From assembly GCF_012726175.1 (NCBI RefSeq), contig NZ_JAASAD010000011.1, positions 99,125-163,124 of the forward strand: a DNA stretch of 64,000 nucleotides, in the 5' to 3' direction. The position numbers and the translations under genes were made by a program. This document shows positions 1 to 8,856 of this stretch, in pieces (the stretch's first letter is position 1; each line of letters starts with the position of its first letter). The stretch comes from Micromonospora sp. HNM0581. Lineage in GTDB: Bacteria > Actinomycetota > Actinomycetes > Mycobacteriales > Micromonosporaceae. The notes beneath the pieces were generated by a model, which was not told where the DNA came from, searched no databases, and saw only the letters and a list, made by a program, of their open reading frames with translations.

Positions 1-1422
1 GTCGAAATCGCGGCGGACCGGCTCCAGCAGGTGGTAGCCGTACGAGCGGTGCAGGCGGGCGAAGAGCGGCTTGTACAACCGGGCCCGTTCGTGCAGCCCC
101 GAGGAGTACGACATCGGGTTCTTCGGACGGCGCCGGACGTAGTCGGGCAGCATGTCGGCGAAGGCACGCCGGACGATCCACTTCTCCTGCCCGTCACGCA
201 GCTTCAAGTCGATCGGCAAGCGCATCGCCAACTCGACGAGCGCCAGGTCCAGAAAGGGCACCCGCGCCTCGACGCCGAAAGCCATGCTCGTGCGGTCGAC
301 CCGCTGCAACTCGGTCCGGCACAGGTTGCGGATCTTGTGCAGGAAGAGTCGCCGGGACGCTTCCGGACCGACCGCGTGGTACATGGGGTACCCGCCGAAC
401 AGTTCGTCCGACCCGTCGCCGGTGAGCGCCACCCTGACGCCCAGCTCGTTCAGGCGCCGGAATATCGGTACCGAGACGACCGCGTTGATGATGTCGCCGT
501 ACTCGGTCAACTCGGAGATCCGGATCGCCTCCCGTACGTCGGCGAGCCGGATGTCGCGCGGGCGCAGCTGCACCACCTCGTGCGCCACCCCGAGGTCCCT
601 GGCCAACCGCCGGGCGTACGCCAGGTCCGGGCTCTGCGATACCCCGACTGTGACGGCGACACAGTCGGGGTGCAGCTGCGCGGCGTGCAGCAGCGCCAGC
701 GAGCTGTCCAGTCCGCCGGAGAGCACCACGCCCACTGTCAGGTCGGTGTCCAGCCGCACGCGCAGACTGTCGGTGAGGGCGGCCCGGACGAGCAGGGCGG
801 CCTCGTCCGGATCCGCCACCACCGACCGGCCCGCACCGAGGGCGAGCAGGTCCACGTAGGGGCGCAGCTGCGGGTGACCGTCAGCGGTGGCCCACCCGTG
901 ATGCCCCGGCGGCACCTCGGCCACCGGCACGCCGAGCCGGACCAGCGCCTTGACCTCGCTGGCGAGGTGCAGGCAGCCCGGCGTACGCGCCCAGTAGAGC
1001 GGCTTCACGCCAAGCGGATCCCGGACCAGGTACGCGCGAGCGGTGGCCCGTTCCACGACGACGAAGGCGTACTCGCCACGCAACCGGGTGACCACCTGTT
1101 CACCCCAGTGCTCGAATGCGGCGAGCACCACTTCGGTGTCGCTGGCGCTGCGGAACCGATGGCCGAGGGCGGTCAGCTCGGCCCGTAGTTCGTGATGGTT
1201 GAAGACCTCGCCGTTGTAGCAGAGCAGCCAGCGCTCGTCGGAGGAAATCCAGGGCTGCACCGCGTGCTCGCGGTCCACCACCCGCAGCCGTCGGGTGCCG
1301 GCGAGCAGACCGGCTTCGTACCGGGTCTCGGTCACCTCCCCTCGTGACGCGAGCGTGCCGAGCATTCGCCGGAAGATCGCCGGGTCCGCCTCCGGGCCGA
1401 TGCTGAGCGTGATTCCGCACAT
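1..1422 (-). CDS. asnB: Asparagine synthase (glutamine-hydrolysing), 3' end outside window
   Basis: The reading frame starts Met-Cys-Gly-Ile at 1422 and stays open for 474 codons to the window edge, so the C-terminus is missing. Cys2 is the expected catalytic nucleophile of a class II glutamine amidotransferase domain (about residues 2-200). The synthetase half carries the ATP-pyrophosphatase loop SGGLDSS, and further down LTGDGSDELFGGY, both typical of AsnB. The family makes asparagine from aspartate, glutamine and ATP. The gene begins 2 nt after the stop of the upstream peptidase-like gene, so the two are almost certainly co-transcribed. Lasso-peptide cyclases belong to the same family, but the intact Cys2 and the absence of precursor or leader peptidase genes in view favour an ordinary amidotransferase. 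Confidence 0.9.
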   Translation of the reverse strand, partial: MCGITLSIGPEADPAIFRRMLGTLASRGEVTETRYEAGLLAGTRRLRVVDREHAVQPWISSDERWLLCYNGEVFNHHELRAELTALGHRFRSASDTEVVLAAFEHWGEQVVTRLRGEYAFVVVERATARAYLVRDPLGVKPLYWARTPGCLHLASEVKALVRLGVPVAEVPPGHHGWATADGHPQLRPYVDLLALGAGRSVVADPDEAALLVRAALTDSLRVRLDTDLTVGVVLSGGLDSSLALLHAAQLHPDCVAVTVGVSQSPDLAYARRLARDLGVAHEVVQLRPRDIRLADVREAIRISELTEYGDIINAVVSVPIFRRLNELGVRVALTGDGSDELFGGYPMYHAVGPEASRRLFLHKIRNLCRTELQRVDRTSMAFGVEARVPFLDLALVELAMRLPIDLKLRDGQEKWIVRRAFADMLPDYVRRRPKNPMSYSSGLHERARLYKPLFARLHRSYGYHLLEPVRRDFD

Positions 1423-1424
1423 GA

Positions 1425-2381
1425 TCAGATGCCCATCTCGGCTTCGTACGCCCGACGAAGCCGCGACGTCGCCGACGGCGCCAGGCAGATGTGCCACGCC
1501 TGCCCCTCGTCCACCACGTTGATCTCGCCCGCCCGCTGCCGGTTCAGCAGCACCGTGGCCAGGGTGTCCCGCACCCCGAAGCGGCGGTACCAGGCCATCT
1601 CCAGGTCCACCGCCCACCCGAGGCAGTGACCACTGGGCACCATCGCGGCGTACCCGAGGCGGCGCAGCCGGTACTGGTGTTCGGCGCTGCGCACCAGGCT
1701 GGTCACCCACAGCGGTGGGGTGCCCGCCGGGGTGGCGGCGGCGAACTCGCGACCGATGTCGTTGAGTAGGGCGATCACCTCTCGGCGGGCCCGGCGGAAC
1801 AGCAAGCCGGCGGTATGCGGCGTGGCACCGGGCAGCATCCGGCGGCGCAGCGCGCGGACGCCCCGACCGGCGATGGTGCGGGGCTGCTCGATGTACTGGA
1901 ACCGCAGCAGTCCCCGCCGCCGCAGCCACTCCAGGTCGACCAGTTCGGCGCTGTGGTTGACCTCCACGTCGGTGAGGAAGGTGGCGGCGTCCCGCCACCA
2001 CATCACGTCGATCCGGGACAGCAGGTAGATGCGTACCAGCGCGGCCAGGTCAGCGGCGGAGCTACGTTCGTTCGGCTGGTATCGGGCCATTTCCAGCAAC
2101 AGGGTCTCGCGGGCGCCGATCAGCCCCTGGGAGGTGGCGTCGAGCACCTGCATGATCGTGGGCTCCCGTAGCCGCTGGTCGACCAGTATCTGTCGGGCTT
2201 TCGCGCTGCCCACCCCGGCGAGTGCGCCCACCTCCACCAGAAGTTCGGCGACGGCGTCGCGGTAGGCCGCGAGGTCAGGTTGGGCCGTGGTTGGTGGACG
2301 CACGACGCCCTGCGGGCGCCGTCGGGCCGGGGTGACGGGAGGACCGGGTCGGTGTCGCGGGCTTCGGCTGGGCACTCGCAT
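1425..2381 (-). CDS. LAS/DUF5715-like metallopeptidase-type protein
   Basis: A 318-residue protein with no clear signal peptide. The C-terminal third contains SGHCLGWAVDLE, which fits the Ser-x-His-(x)6-Asp zinc motif of LAS-type (M15-like) peptidases, and a later WHI that could supply the last zinc histidine. It most resembles DUF5715 proteins. The N-terminal 40 residues are Arg/Pro rich. The ATG at 2381 follows a GGAGAGGA ribosome site. It is the first gene of a two-gene unit with asparagine synthase, and the substrate is unknown. The peptidase-fold assignment is an inference from the motif; activity is not certain. Confidence 0.7.
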   Translation of the reverse strand: MRVPSRSPRHRPGPPVTPARRRPQGVVRPPTTAQPDLAAYRDAVAELLVEVGALAGVGSAKARQILVDQRLREPTIMQVLDATSQGLIGARETLLLEMARYQPNERSSAADLAALVRIYLLSRIDVMWWRDAATFLTDVEVNHSAELVDLEWLRRRGLLRFQYIEQPRTIAGRGVRALRRRMLPGATPHTAGLLFRRARREVIALLNDIGREFAAATPAGTPPLWVTSLVRSAEHQYRLRRLGYAAMVPSGHCLGWAVDLEMAWYRRFGVRDTLATVLLNRQRAGEINVVDEGQAWHICLAPSATSRLRRAYEAEMGI

Positions 2382-2620
2382 GATCGGTCCTCTCCACCAC
2401 CGCGACGATCGCTTGTAACAGACAGTAAAGTCATCAAACCGGATTAGTACGAGTGATACTCCCGTATCCCTCTAAGGCATGGCATACCACGCTTCGACCG
2501 CTCTGGCCCCGGGCCATGCTGGGAGCTGCGGGCCGCGCCAGGGCAGCCCCTCGGCGACCCCGGGCACATGTTCGGGTGGTCGCCGCAGTGGACCGTTAGG
2601 CGTGATGAAAAGCTTGACCC

Positions 2621-4327
2621 ATGAGTTCCACGTCCGAACTGCCCGACCCGTCCACCGAGCCGCCCGCCTTCATGGATCTCGGCCTGCGGCCCGAACTGCT
2701 CGCCGCGCTGGCCGCGCTCGGGTACGAGGAGCCCACGCCGATCCAGCGGGAGGCGATCCCACCGCTGCTGGCCGGCCGGGACCTGCTGGGTCAGGCGGCG
2801 ACGGGCACGGGCAAGACAGCGGCGTTCGCCCTGCCGCTGCTGCAGCGGATGCCCGACGACCGCGCGGGCGACGACCCGCTCGCACTGGTACTGGTTCCGA
2901 CCCGGGAACTCGCGGTGCAGGTCTCCGAGGCGTTCCACCGCTACGGCAAGGATCTCGGGGCCCGGGTCCTGCCGATCTACGGTGGACAGCCGATCGGCAG
3001 GCAACTGCGAGCGCTGGACTCCGGGGTCGACGTCGTGGTCGCCACTCCCGGTCGCGCCCTGGACCACATCGCCCGGGGGACACTGCGACTGGGCAACCTT
3101 GCCACGGTGGTCCTCGACGAGGCCGACGAGATGCTCGACATGGGCTTCGCCGAGGACATCGAGGCGATCCTGGAACACGCCCCCGAGCAGCGGCAGACGG
3201 TGCTGTTCTCCGCCACCATGCCGGCACGAATCGACGGGATGGCCAGGGCACACCTGACCGAACCGGTGCGCATCCTGATCGCCCGTGAACAGCCGGTCGC
3301 CGGCGAGGCGCCCCGGGTCCGGCAGAGCGCGTACCTGGTGGCGCGGGCACACAAACCAGCGGCACTGGGGCGGGTGCTCGACGTCGAGTCACCCACCGCG
3401 GCGATCGTGTTCTGCCGCAGCCGGGAGGAGGTCGACCGGCTCACCGAGACGATGAACGGCCGTGGCTACCGGGCCGAGGCACTGCACGGCGGGATGAGCC
3501 AGGAACAGCGGGACCGGGTGATGGGGCGGCTACGCGCCGGTACCGCCGACCTCTTGGTCGCCACCGACGTGGCGGCCCGGGGCCTCGACGTCGAGCAGCT
3601 CAGCCATGTAGTCAACTTCGACGTCCCGTCCGCGCCCGAGTCGTACGTGCACCGGATCGGGCGGGTGGGGCGGGCCGGACGGGAGGGCGTGGCGATCACG
3701 CTGGCCGAACCCCGGGAGCATCGGATGCTCAAGACCATCGAGCGGGTCACCGGGCAGCGGATCACCATCGACAAGATTCCCACGGTCGCCGATCTTCGGA
3801 CCCGCCGGCTGGAGCTGACCCAGGCCGCGCTGCGGGAAAGCCTCTTGGAGGACGACCTGGATCCGTTCCGGGTCATCGTCGAAACACTCAGCGACGAGTT
3901 CGACCTGATGGAGGTGGCGCTCGCCGCGGTGAAGCTGGCCCACGAGGCGACCCTGCCAGGCTCCGACGAAGCCGAGGAGGAAATTCCGCAGGTCGCGATC
4001 CGTCCGGCCCGCAGCGGCCGGGATTCCCGCCCGGGCCAGGATCTCCGCACCGACCGCCGACCGTCACGCGCCCGCACGAGCGGCACCACCCAGGTCTTCA
4101 TCGGTCTCGGCCGACGCGCGGGGGTACGCCCGCAGGACCTCGTCGGCGCCATCACCGGCGAGACCGGGATCCGCGGTCGAGACATCGGCTCCATCGAGAT
4201 CGCCGATCGCTTCTCCCTGGTCGAGGTGCCCGTAGCCGTTGCCGACGAGGTCATCGCCGGACTTCGGGGAAGCACCATCAAGGGGCGCAAGGCGACCGTG
4301 CGCCGAGACCGCGACGAGCATCGCTGA
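2621..4327 (+). CDS. deaD: DEAD-box ATP-dependent RNA helicase
   Basis: A 568-residue helicase. Visible motifs are Q-motif PTPIQ (38-42), Walker A AATGTGKT (59-66), PTREL (93-97), DEAD (166-169), SAT (197-199) and a C-terminal HRIGRVGRAG. The last ~75 residues (FIGLGRRAGVRPQDLVGAI onward) look like the DbpA/CsdA RNA-binding domain. The linker between them is Arg-rich. It should unwind structured RNA or assist ribosome assembly in the cytoplasm. The gene is transcribed divergently from the upstream peptidase-like gene and followed by a hairpin terminator, so it is probably monocistronic. Confidence 0.93.
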   Translation: MSSTSELPDPSTEPPAFMDLGLRPELLAALAALGYEEPTPIQREAIPPLLAGRDLLGQAATGTGKTAAFALPLLQRMPDDRAGDDPLALVLVPTRELAVQVSEAFHRYGKDLGARVLPIYGGQPIGRQLRALDSGVDVVVATPGRALDHIARGTLRLGNLATVVLDEADEMLDMGFAEDIEAILEHAPEQRQTVLFSATMPARIDGMARAHLTEPVRILIAREQPVAGEAPRVRQSAYLVARAHKPAALGRVLDVESPTAAIVFCRSREEVDRLTETMNGRGYRAEALHGGMSQEQRDRVMGRLRAGTADLLVATDVAARGLDVEQLSHVVNFDVPSAPESYVHRIGRVGRAGREGVAITLAEPREHRMLKTIERVTGQRITIDKIPTVADLRTRRLELTQAALRESLLEDDLDPFRVIVETLSDEFDLMEVALAAVKLAHEATLPGSDEAEEEIPQVAIRPARSGRDSRPGQDLRTDRRPSRARTSGTTQVFIGLGRRAGVRPQDLVGAITGETGIRGRDIGSIEIADRFSLVEVPVAVADEVIAGLRGSTIKGRKATVRRDRDEHR

Positions 4328-4352
4328 CAGCCGTACCGGGCGCTGGGCCGAC

Positions 4353-4375
4353 GGCGGTCGCGGAAAGCGACCGCC
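4353..4375 (+). terminator. Hairpin terminator after the DEAD-box helicase
   Basis: A perfect 9-bp stem, GGCGGTCGC and GCGACCGCC, closes a GGAAA pentaloop 25 nt after the helicase stop. There is no U-tract, which is common in high-GC actinobacteria. Confidence 0.6.
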
Positions 4376-4778
4376 GACGGCCAGGTCACCGCACGAGGCG
4401 TACGGGTCGTGCGGTGAGCTACCCGCGCTCTGGTGGACGGTCGGGAAGGTACGGTCCAGTACCACGCGCATGCCTGGTCGAGGTACCGCCGTGCAGGCGG
4501 GGAACGGCGAGCAGTTTGCGGTCGCCGGTGGACCGCGCCTGGCTCACGTCATGCTGGATCCCCCGTTGTTCCTCGGTGTGACTCGGCACACGGAGCACCG
4601 GGCCGCAGCCGCGACCCGGCCACGAAGCCGCCGTCGTACCCACGCCAGGCAGATCCAGAATCAGAAATTTCGATGTCACGCAAAACGCGAACCACTACAG
4701 GCGTGCTTTTGTTGCGAAATTGGCGGACGATCAGTCAAACTTTGAGCACACCCCGTCCGACACAGGGAGTAATCGACG
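4376..4778. other. Intergenic region upstream of lsr2
   Basis: No convincing gene in about 400 bases. The last 120 bases are AT-richer than their surroundings, as expected for the promoter and leader of lsr2. The ribosome site AGGGAG lies just before the lsr2 ATG. I could not assign a confident -35/-10 pair. Confidence 0.5.
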
Positions 4779-5126
4779 ATGGCCAAACAAGTAATCACGG
4801 TGCTGACTGACGACCTCGACGGCGGAAAGGCCGACCGCACGGTCGAGTTCAGCCTGGATGGCGTCGCATACACCATCGATGTTTCCGACGAGAACGCGGG
4901 TGTCCTGCGCAAGGCGTTGGATCCGTTTATCAATGCCGGTCGGCGTCTCGGCCGTGGCGCTGCCGACACGGGCCGCAACCCTCGTCGCAGCATCGGGTCG
5001 GGCACGCCGGGAATGAACCGCGAGCAGAACCGCGCCGTCCGCGAATGGGCCGTTCAGAACGGCTACAAGATTTCTGAGCGGGGTCGCATCCCCGTCGAGG
5101 TCGTTGAAGCGTACAAGAACCGCTGA
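4779..5126 (+). CDS. lsr2: Lsr2 nucleoid-associated protein (H-NS-like)
   Basis: A 115-residue protein beginning MAKQVITVLTDDLDGG, the classic Lsr2 N-terminal dimerisation domain. The C-terminal domain (about 75-115) has WAVQNGYKISERGRIP, whose RGR motif is the AT-hook-like minor-groove binder. Lsr2 bridges AT-rich DNA and silences horizontally acquired genes and secondary-metabolite clusters in actinobacteria. Length and both domains are normal. It is monocistronic, with a strong hairpin downstream. It is a plausible silencer of the polyketide locus elsewhere in the window, but that is inference. Confidence 0.96.
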   Translation: MAKQVITVLTDDLDGGKADRTVEFSLDGVAYTIDVSDENAGVLRKALDPFINAGRRLGRGAADTGRNPRRSIGSGTPGMNREQNRAVREWAVQNGYKISERGRIPVEVVEAYKNR

Positions 5127-5192
5127 CCACGGGCATCCCACCTAGAGCAGGCAGCCGGGTTGCACAGTAACGATCCGGTTGCCACTTCTTTC

Positions 5193-5242
5193 CAACATGT
5201 TGCGGGGCCGCCCGGTCAATTCCGGACGGCCCCGCATGTTGC
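5193..5242. terminator. Strong bidirectional hairpin between lsr2 and the secreted-protein gene
   Basis: GCGGGGCCGCCCGG (5202-5215) pairs with CCGGACGGCCCCGC (5222-5235) with one mismatch. Flanking CAACATG and CATGTTG extend the stem past a 3-nt bulge. It sits between two convergent genes and can serve both. Confidence 0.75.
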
Positions 5243-5269
5243 ATCAACTCCGGCCCTCAGGCCACCGAA

Positions 5270-6511
5270 TCAGTTGACCTCGATGCGCACCGCGTCGAAG
5301 GCGGGGGTCTGGTTGGCCCGCTCCGACATCGGAATGCGGTGCGAACCGTCACCGGCCCAGACCGCGCACTGTGCGGTGCCAGAGTCCGGCAGGCCCGGGA
5401 TCTCGATGGTCACCTGATCCGGCTGGGCACCGCCGCCGCCGTCCTCGGTGGCGACGAAGAAGGCCGGCACCGGATCGGGCGCGGGGGCCTCGTCCGTGTC
5501 GTTCAGCATCCGGCAGGCCGTGTGGAAGTGACCGCGGGTAAGCCCCTCCCCGTCGAGCAGCGAGCTCTCCAGGTAGTAGCCACCCTGCCCAGCCGGCAGG
5601 AACCGGTCCCGGACGAGGTTACGGGTGCTGACCTGGATCGAGAAGCCCTCGTTGCGGTTGATCTGCTCCGGGAACTCGGTGATCAGCAGCGACGGGTTGT
5701 TGGCCGCGGCACCGACCTCGCCGAAGGCGGTGCTGATACAGCGGTTGCCGTTCTGGAACCCGTCGTGCGGCTGCAACTGGCTGTTGTCGCAGTTGTTCGC
5801 CAGTACATCGAGGCCGTTGTCGTTGTTGCCGTCGTCGTTGTCGTTGTCGCCGTCGTTGTTACCGCCATCACCGTCGTTGTTGTTGTCGACCGGCTGCACC
5901 TCACAGGTGGCAAGGTCGGCGAGACCACGTGGCCGGGAGCCGAAGCGGTCGATGGCGATGGTGATCCGGTCGAGGGTCGCGCGACGCTTGCTGGCCAACG
6001 GGTCGAGGATCGCGTTACGGATGAAAGTGTCGCCCTTGTCGCCCTCCCTGGCGAGCCGCTCGTCGGCCTCGGTGATCTGCGTCTGCAGCGCGTTGAGGTT
6101 ACGGTCCACCTCGTCGCGGGCCCGGTCCGGCACCTGCGGCAGTTGGCTCACCACATCCGGGCAGGCCACCGCGAAGGCGCCGGTGGCCGCGCCGCCGGTG
6201 CCGTTGCGGGTTTCCTGGCACTCCTCGATCGTCTGCTGCCCATCACCCCAGTGATTCACCACCCAGCGGCCGTTCTGCCAGGTACGGGTCGTGGTGGCAC
6301 CGCGGGCGTCCGGCGCGGTGGCACCGGGGCTCGGCGCGACACACTCGGCCGCCACGTTCCGCTTCTGCTGGTTCGACCGTCGGTCACCGGCCGACGAAAT
6401 CTGGGTCACGGCGACAACGCCGCCGAAAACAGCGAGCGTGGCGCCAACGGCCAGGAGTCGCTTGGTCCGCGCGTTTCCGGTTGGTCGGCGCGACCGGGTT
6501 GACCTGCGCAT
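5270..6511 (-). CDS. Secreted or anchored protein with an Asn/Asp-rich linker, unknown function
   Basis: The ATG at 6511 is chosen because GAAGGAGAG precedes it by about 8 nt; the open frame extends further but without a ribosome site. The 413-residue product has a twin-Arg-rich N-terminus followed by a hydrophobic segment LLAVGATLAVFGGVVAVTQ, so it is exported or membrane-anchored. An N-terminal part with a possible coiled coil (about 140-220) is joined by a run of Asn, Asp and Gly residues to a C-terminal domain containing RGHFHTACRML and paired cysteines. I recognise no enzymatic family. It is convergent with lsr2 and shares its terminator. Confidence 0.75.
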   Translation of the reverse strand: MRRSTRSRRPTGNARTKRLLAVGATLAVFGGVVAVTQISSAGDRRSNQQKRNVAAECVAPSPGATAPDARGATTTRTWQNGRWVVNHWGDGQQTIEECQETRNGTGGAATGAFAVACPDVVSQLPQVPDRARDEVDRNLNALQTQITEADERLAREGDKGDTFIRNAILDPLASKRRATLDRITIAIDRFGSRPRGLADLATCEVQPVDNNNDGDGGNNDGDNDNDDGNNDNGLDVLANNCDNSQLQPHDGFQNGNRCISTAFGEVGAAANNPSLLITEFPEQINRNEGFSIQVSTRNLVRDRFLPAGQGGYYLESSLLDGEGLTRGHFHTACRMLNDTDEAPAPDPVPAFFVATEDGGGGAQPDQVTIEIPGLPDSGTAQCAVWAGDGSHRIPMSERANQTPAFDAVRIEVN

Positions 6512-7164
6512 CGAATTGCTCTCCTTCTCGATCCGGTTCCTGATTTGTGACTCGACGGACCGAACGGAATCTTGGTGGCACGCTCGACGGGGACCGCCTG
6601 AACGAACCAGTGGCACGTCGAACAACGACGATGCCCTTTCCACACCGTCTCCCGCGCCTGCCGGTACGGGTTGGGAAGTTCCTGTCCATTCGCGGTGAGG
6701 TACGGGCCCGCTCCGACGGAGGTTCAAAGGTCGACGACTTTTCTCGCGGTTTTTTCCGCACCCGGCCCGTCACCGTCGACCGGCCGACGCCGACAGAACG
6801 GTCAGACCACGGTCACCGCTCGCAGAGGCGGTCGTAGGCGAAGTCACCGACGAGGTCGTCGCGGCGGCCACTGGGTACTCATGAATCCTCTTTCCCGGCC
6901 TGCCCTGCGCCCTGGTGTCCGGTCGGCACCTGACCTGCTACGGCCCGTCGTTGGCCGAGGCTCCCGCGGTACTGGCCGCCCAGCTCGCCGCACCGTTCCA
7001 CGGCCCGTCGACGAGCGGGCGCCCACGACGGTCGAGTGGCCGGCGAAGACGGGTCGAAGGTCCCGGTCGGTGCCGGCCCGCCGGCCCTGATCCCACCACC
7101 GCTGCCGGGGTCGAATGGAGGTGTCACCGGGACACGCGGTGCGAAGCAGAGAAGGGACGTGGAC
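6512..7164. other. Intergenic region between divergent secreted-protein and DoxX genes
   Basis: About 650 bases with no supported gene. Several short frames exist on both strands, but their products are Arg/Pro-rich, lack family features and lack ribosome sites. It must hold the promoters of the two divergent genes. Confidence 0.5.
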
Positions 7165-7728
7165 ATGATGACCGCGATGGTCGAGCGGAACATCGCCGCC
7201 GAGACCCCGCTAGCCGAGACCAGTCAGCAGCAGCACCTGCGCACCCGGGCCGCCCGCTACTTGCTGGCCGGGCTCCGCCTGGCGCTCGGCTGGGTCTTCC
7301 TCTGGGCCTTCCTGGACAAGGTGTTCGGCCTGGGGTTCGCCACCGAGGCGAAGAACGCCTGGATCAACGGGGGCAGCCCCACCAAGGGCTTCCTGAGCTT
7401 CGGTGCCACCGGACCGTTCCAGGGCTTCTACAACGGCATCGCGGGAGCCGTCTGGGCCGACTGGCTCTTCATGGTCGGCTTGGCCGCCATCGGTACGGCG
7501 TTGCTGTTCGGCGTCGGCGTGCGTATCGCCGCCGCGACCGGGGGTTTGCTGCTGGTGCTGATGTGGACGGCCGTCCTGCCGCCGGAGAACAACCCCTTCA
7601 TGGACGATCACCTCGTCTACGCCGGTGTGCTGGCCCTGATCGCGGTGACGAACGCAGGCGACACCTGGGGCCTGGGCCGCACCTGGGCCCGGCTGCCGGT
7701 CGTCGAGCGGTTCGGCTGGCTGCGTTGA
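7165..7728 (+). CDS. DoxX-family integral membrane protein
   Basis: The ATG at 7165 follows GAAGGGA; the upstream extension of the frame lacks one. The 187-residue product has four hydrophobic segments beginning with YLLAGLRLALGWVFLWAFLD, the usual start of DoxX/TQO-small-subunit proteins, and ends in a short cytoplasmic tail. DoxX proteins are four-helix membrane proteins, some linked to thiosulfate:quinone oxidoreductase or membrane redox stress in mycobacteria. The role here is not determined. Next downstream on the same strand is an FKBP isomerase gene. Confidence 0.8.
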   Translation: MMTAMVERNIAAETPLAETSQQQHLRTRAARYLLAGLRLALGWVFLWAFLDKVFGLGFATEAKNAWINGGSPTKGFLSFGATGPFQGFYNGIAGAVWADWLFMVGLAAIGTALLFGVGVRIAAATGGLLLVLMWTAVLPPENNPFMDDHLVYAGVLALIAVTNAGDTWGLGRTWARLPVVERFGWLR

Positions 7729-7891
7729 CCCTGGTCACCTCCCCGCGCGGCGGGTGTCTCCCACCGGAGGCGCCCGCCGCACCGTGTTCACCCGGTCTCT
7801 GCGGGTGGTCCGCATCGGTCCGCCGGACACGCCTCGGCGTGCCATCCGGCAGGATGGTGTCGACCGGAACCGACGCACCAGGAGAATCCGC

Positions 7892-8272
7892 ATGAACCAG
7901 GCAGCGAGCAAGCCCGAGATCGGCCCGATCGAGGGCGCCCCGCCCGCCGACCTCGTGATCGAGGACATCACCGTGGGTGAGGGGTCGGAGGCCCAGCCCG
8001 GACAGGTGGCCCGCGTGCACTACGTGGGGGTGTCCCACTCCACCGGCACGGAGTTCGACGCCTCCTGGAACCGGGGTGCGCCGTTCGACTTTCCGCTCGG
8101 CGGCGGACGGGTCATCGCCGGCTGGGATCAGGGAGTGGTGGGGATGCGTGTCGGTGGTCGTCGCCGGCTGACCATCCCGCCGCACCTCGGGTACGGCAGC
8201 CGAGGTGCCGGCGGCGTCATCAAGCCCAACGAGACCTTGGTCTTCGTGGTCGACCTGCTCGGCGTCCGCTGA
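7892..8272 (+). CDS. FKBP-type peptidyl-prolyl cis-trans isomerase
   Basis: A 126-residue single-domain FKBP. The ATG at 7892 follows AGGAGA. Typical elements are VHYVGV, GTEFDASW, PFDFPLG, VIAGWDQGV and the C-terminal IPPHLGYGSRG and TLVFVVDLLGV. It catalyses cis-trans isomerisation of X-Pro bonds during protein folding. No signal peptide is present, so it is cytoplasmic. A perfect hairpin follows. Confidence 0.95.
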   Translation: MNQAASKPEIGPIEGAPPADLVIEDITVGEGSEAQPGQVARVHYVGVSHSTGTEFDASWNRGAPFDFPLGGGRVIAGWDQGVVGMRVGGRRRLTIPPHLGYGSRGAGGVIKPNETLVFVVDLLGVR

Positions 8273-8277
8273 CCCGC

Positions 8278-8317
8278 ACGCGTCCGGCGCCGGCCCCGTG
8301 CCCGGCGCCGGACGCGT
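8278..8317. terminator. Perfect 16-bp hairpin between convergent FKBP and STAS genes
   Basis: ACGCGTCCGGCGCCGG (8278-8293) and its exact reverse complement (8302-8317) flank an 8-nt loop. It lies between convergent genes and can end transcription in both directions. Confidence 0.8.
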
Positions 8318-8345
8318 CAAGGGTGTCGGCGACCGCCCGGGCCGG

Positions 8346-8696
8346 TCAGGCCGCGGCCAGCACCCGCTCCGGCGTGACGCCGACGACCGGGATGACCCGC
8401 CCCAGCCCGGTGGCCCGCAGCACCCGCTCCACCATCGGCGGCGGATCGACGAGCACCAGGTTGCCGCCCTGCGATCGCACCCACGACCGGGCCGCGACCA
8501 ACGTGCGGACTCCGGCTGCGGAGAGCAGCCCGACCCCGGAGAGATCCACCCGCAGCTCGGTGCGGGTGGGAGCCGCCCAGAGCGCGGCGCGAAACGCCGC
8601 GACCGTGGCGATGTCGATCACCCCGGCCACGCGAACGCACACCGCGGCGTCGGACACCCGGGTCTCGACGTGGAACCGGTCTTCGCGCTCTCGCAT
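8346..8696 (-). CDS. STAS-domain anti-sigma-factor antagonist
   Basis: A 116-residue single STAS domain. DLSGVGLLSAAGVRTL is the SpoIIAA-type loop and helix, with serines at the position normally phosphorylated by a partner kinase. Such proteins bind anti-sigma kinases and free sigma factors for stress or development. No anti-sigma kinase or sigma factor is adjacent, so its partner is unknown. It begins with an ATG at 8696. Confidence 0.85.
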   Translation of the reverse strand: MREREDRFHVETRVSDAAVCVRVAGVIDIATVAAFRAALWAAPTRTELRVDLSGVGLLSAAGVRTLVAARSWVRSQGGNLVLVDPPPMVERVLRATGLGRVIPVVGVTPERVLAAA

Positions 8697-8856
8697 AGGA
8701 CGAACCTATCCCCCACCACCGACACTTCCGCCCTGCTGGAGGACGGTTCCGGGTAAGCCCGGGGCAGGACCCGTAGGCACGCCGGTTCCACCTTAGGGAC
8801 CATCCCGGGCCGGAGTCACCGGCCTGGCCGACAAGCGATCCGGTGCGTACGCCCGG

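Noticed and set aside
31..1188. 385-residue rightward open frame
   Set aside because: Antisense of the asparagine synthase, which has Cys2 and the SGGLDSS loop.
1..1422. Lasso-peptide cyclase (asparagine-synthase-like C protein)
   Set aside because: Cys2 glutaminase site is intact, and no precursor, B1/B2 or transporter genes are visible; the partner is a LAS-type peptidase instead.
6915..7895. 326-residue rightward frame overlapping DoxX
   Set aside because: Overlaps the DoxX gene in another frame, is Arg/Gly-rich and has no membrane helices.
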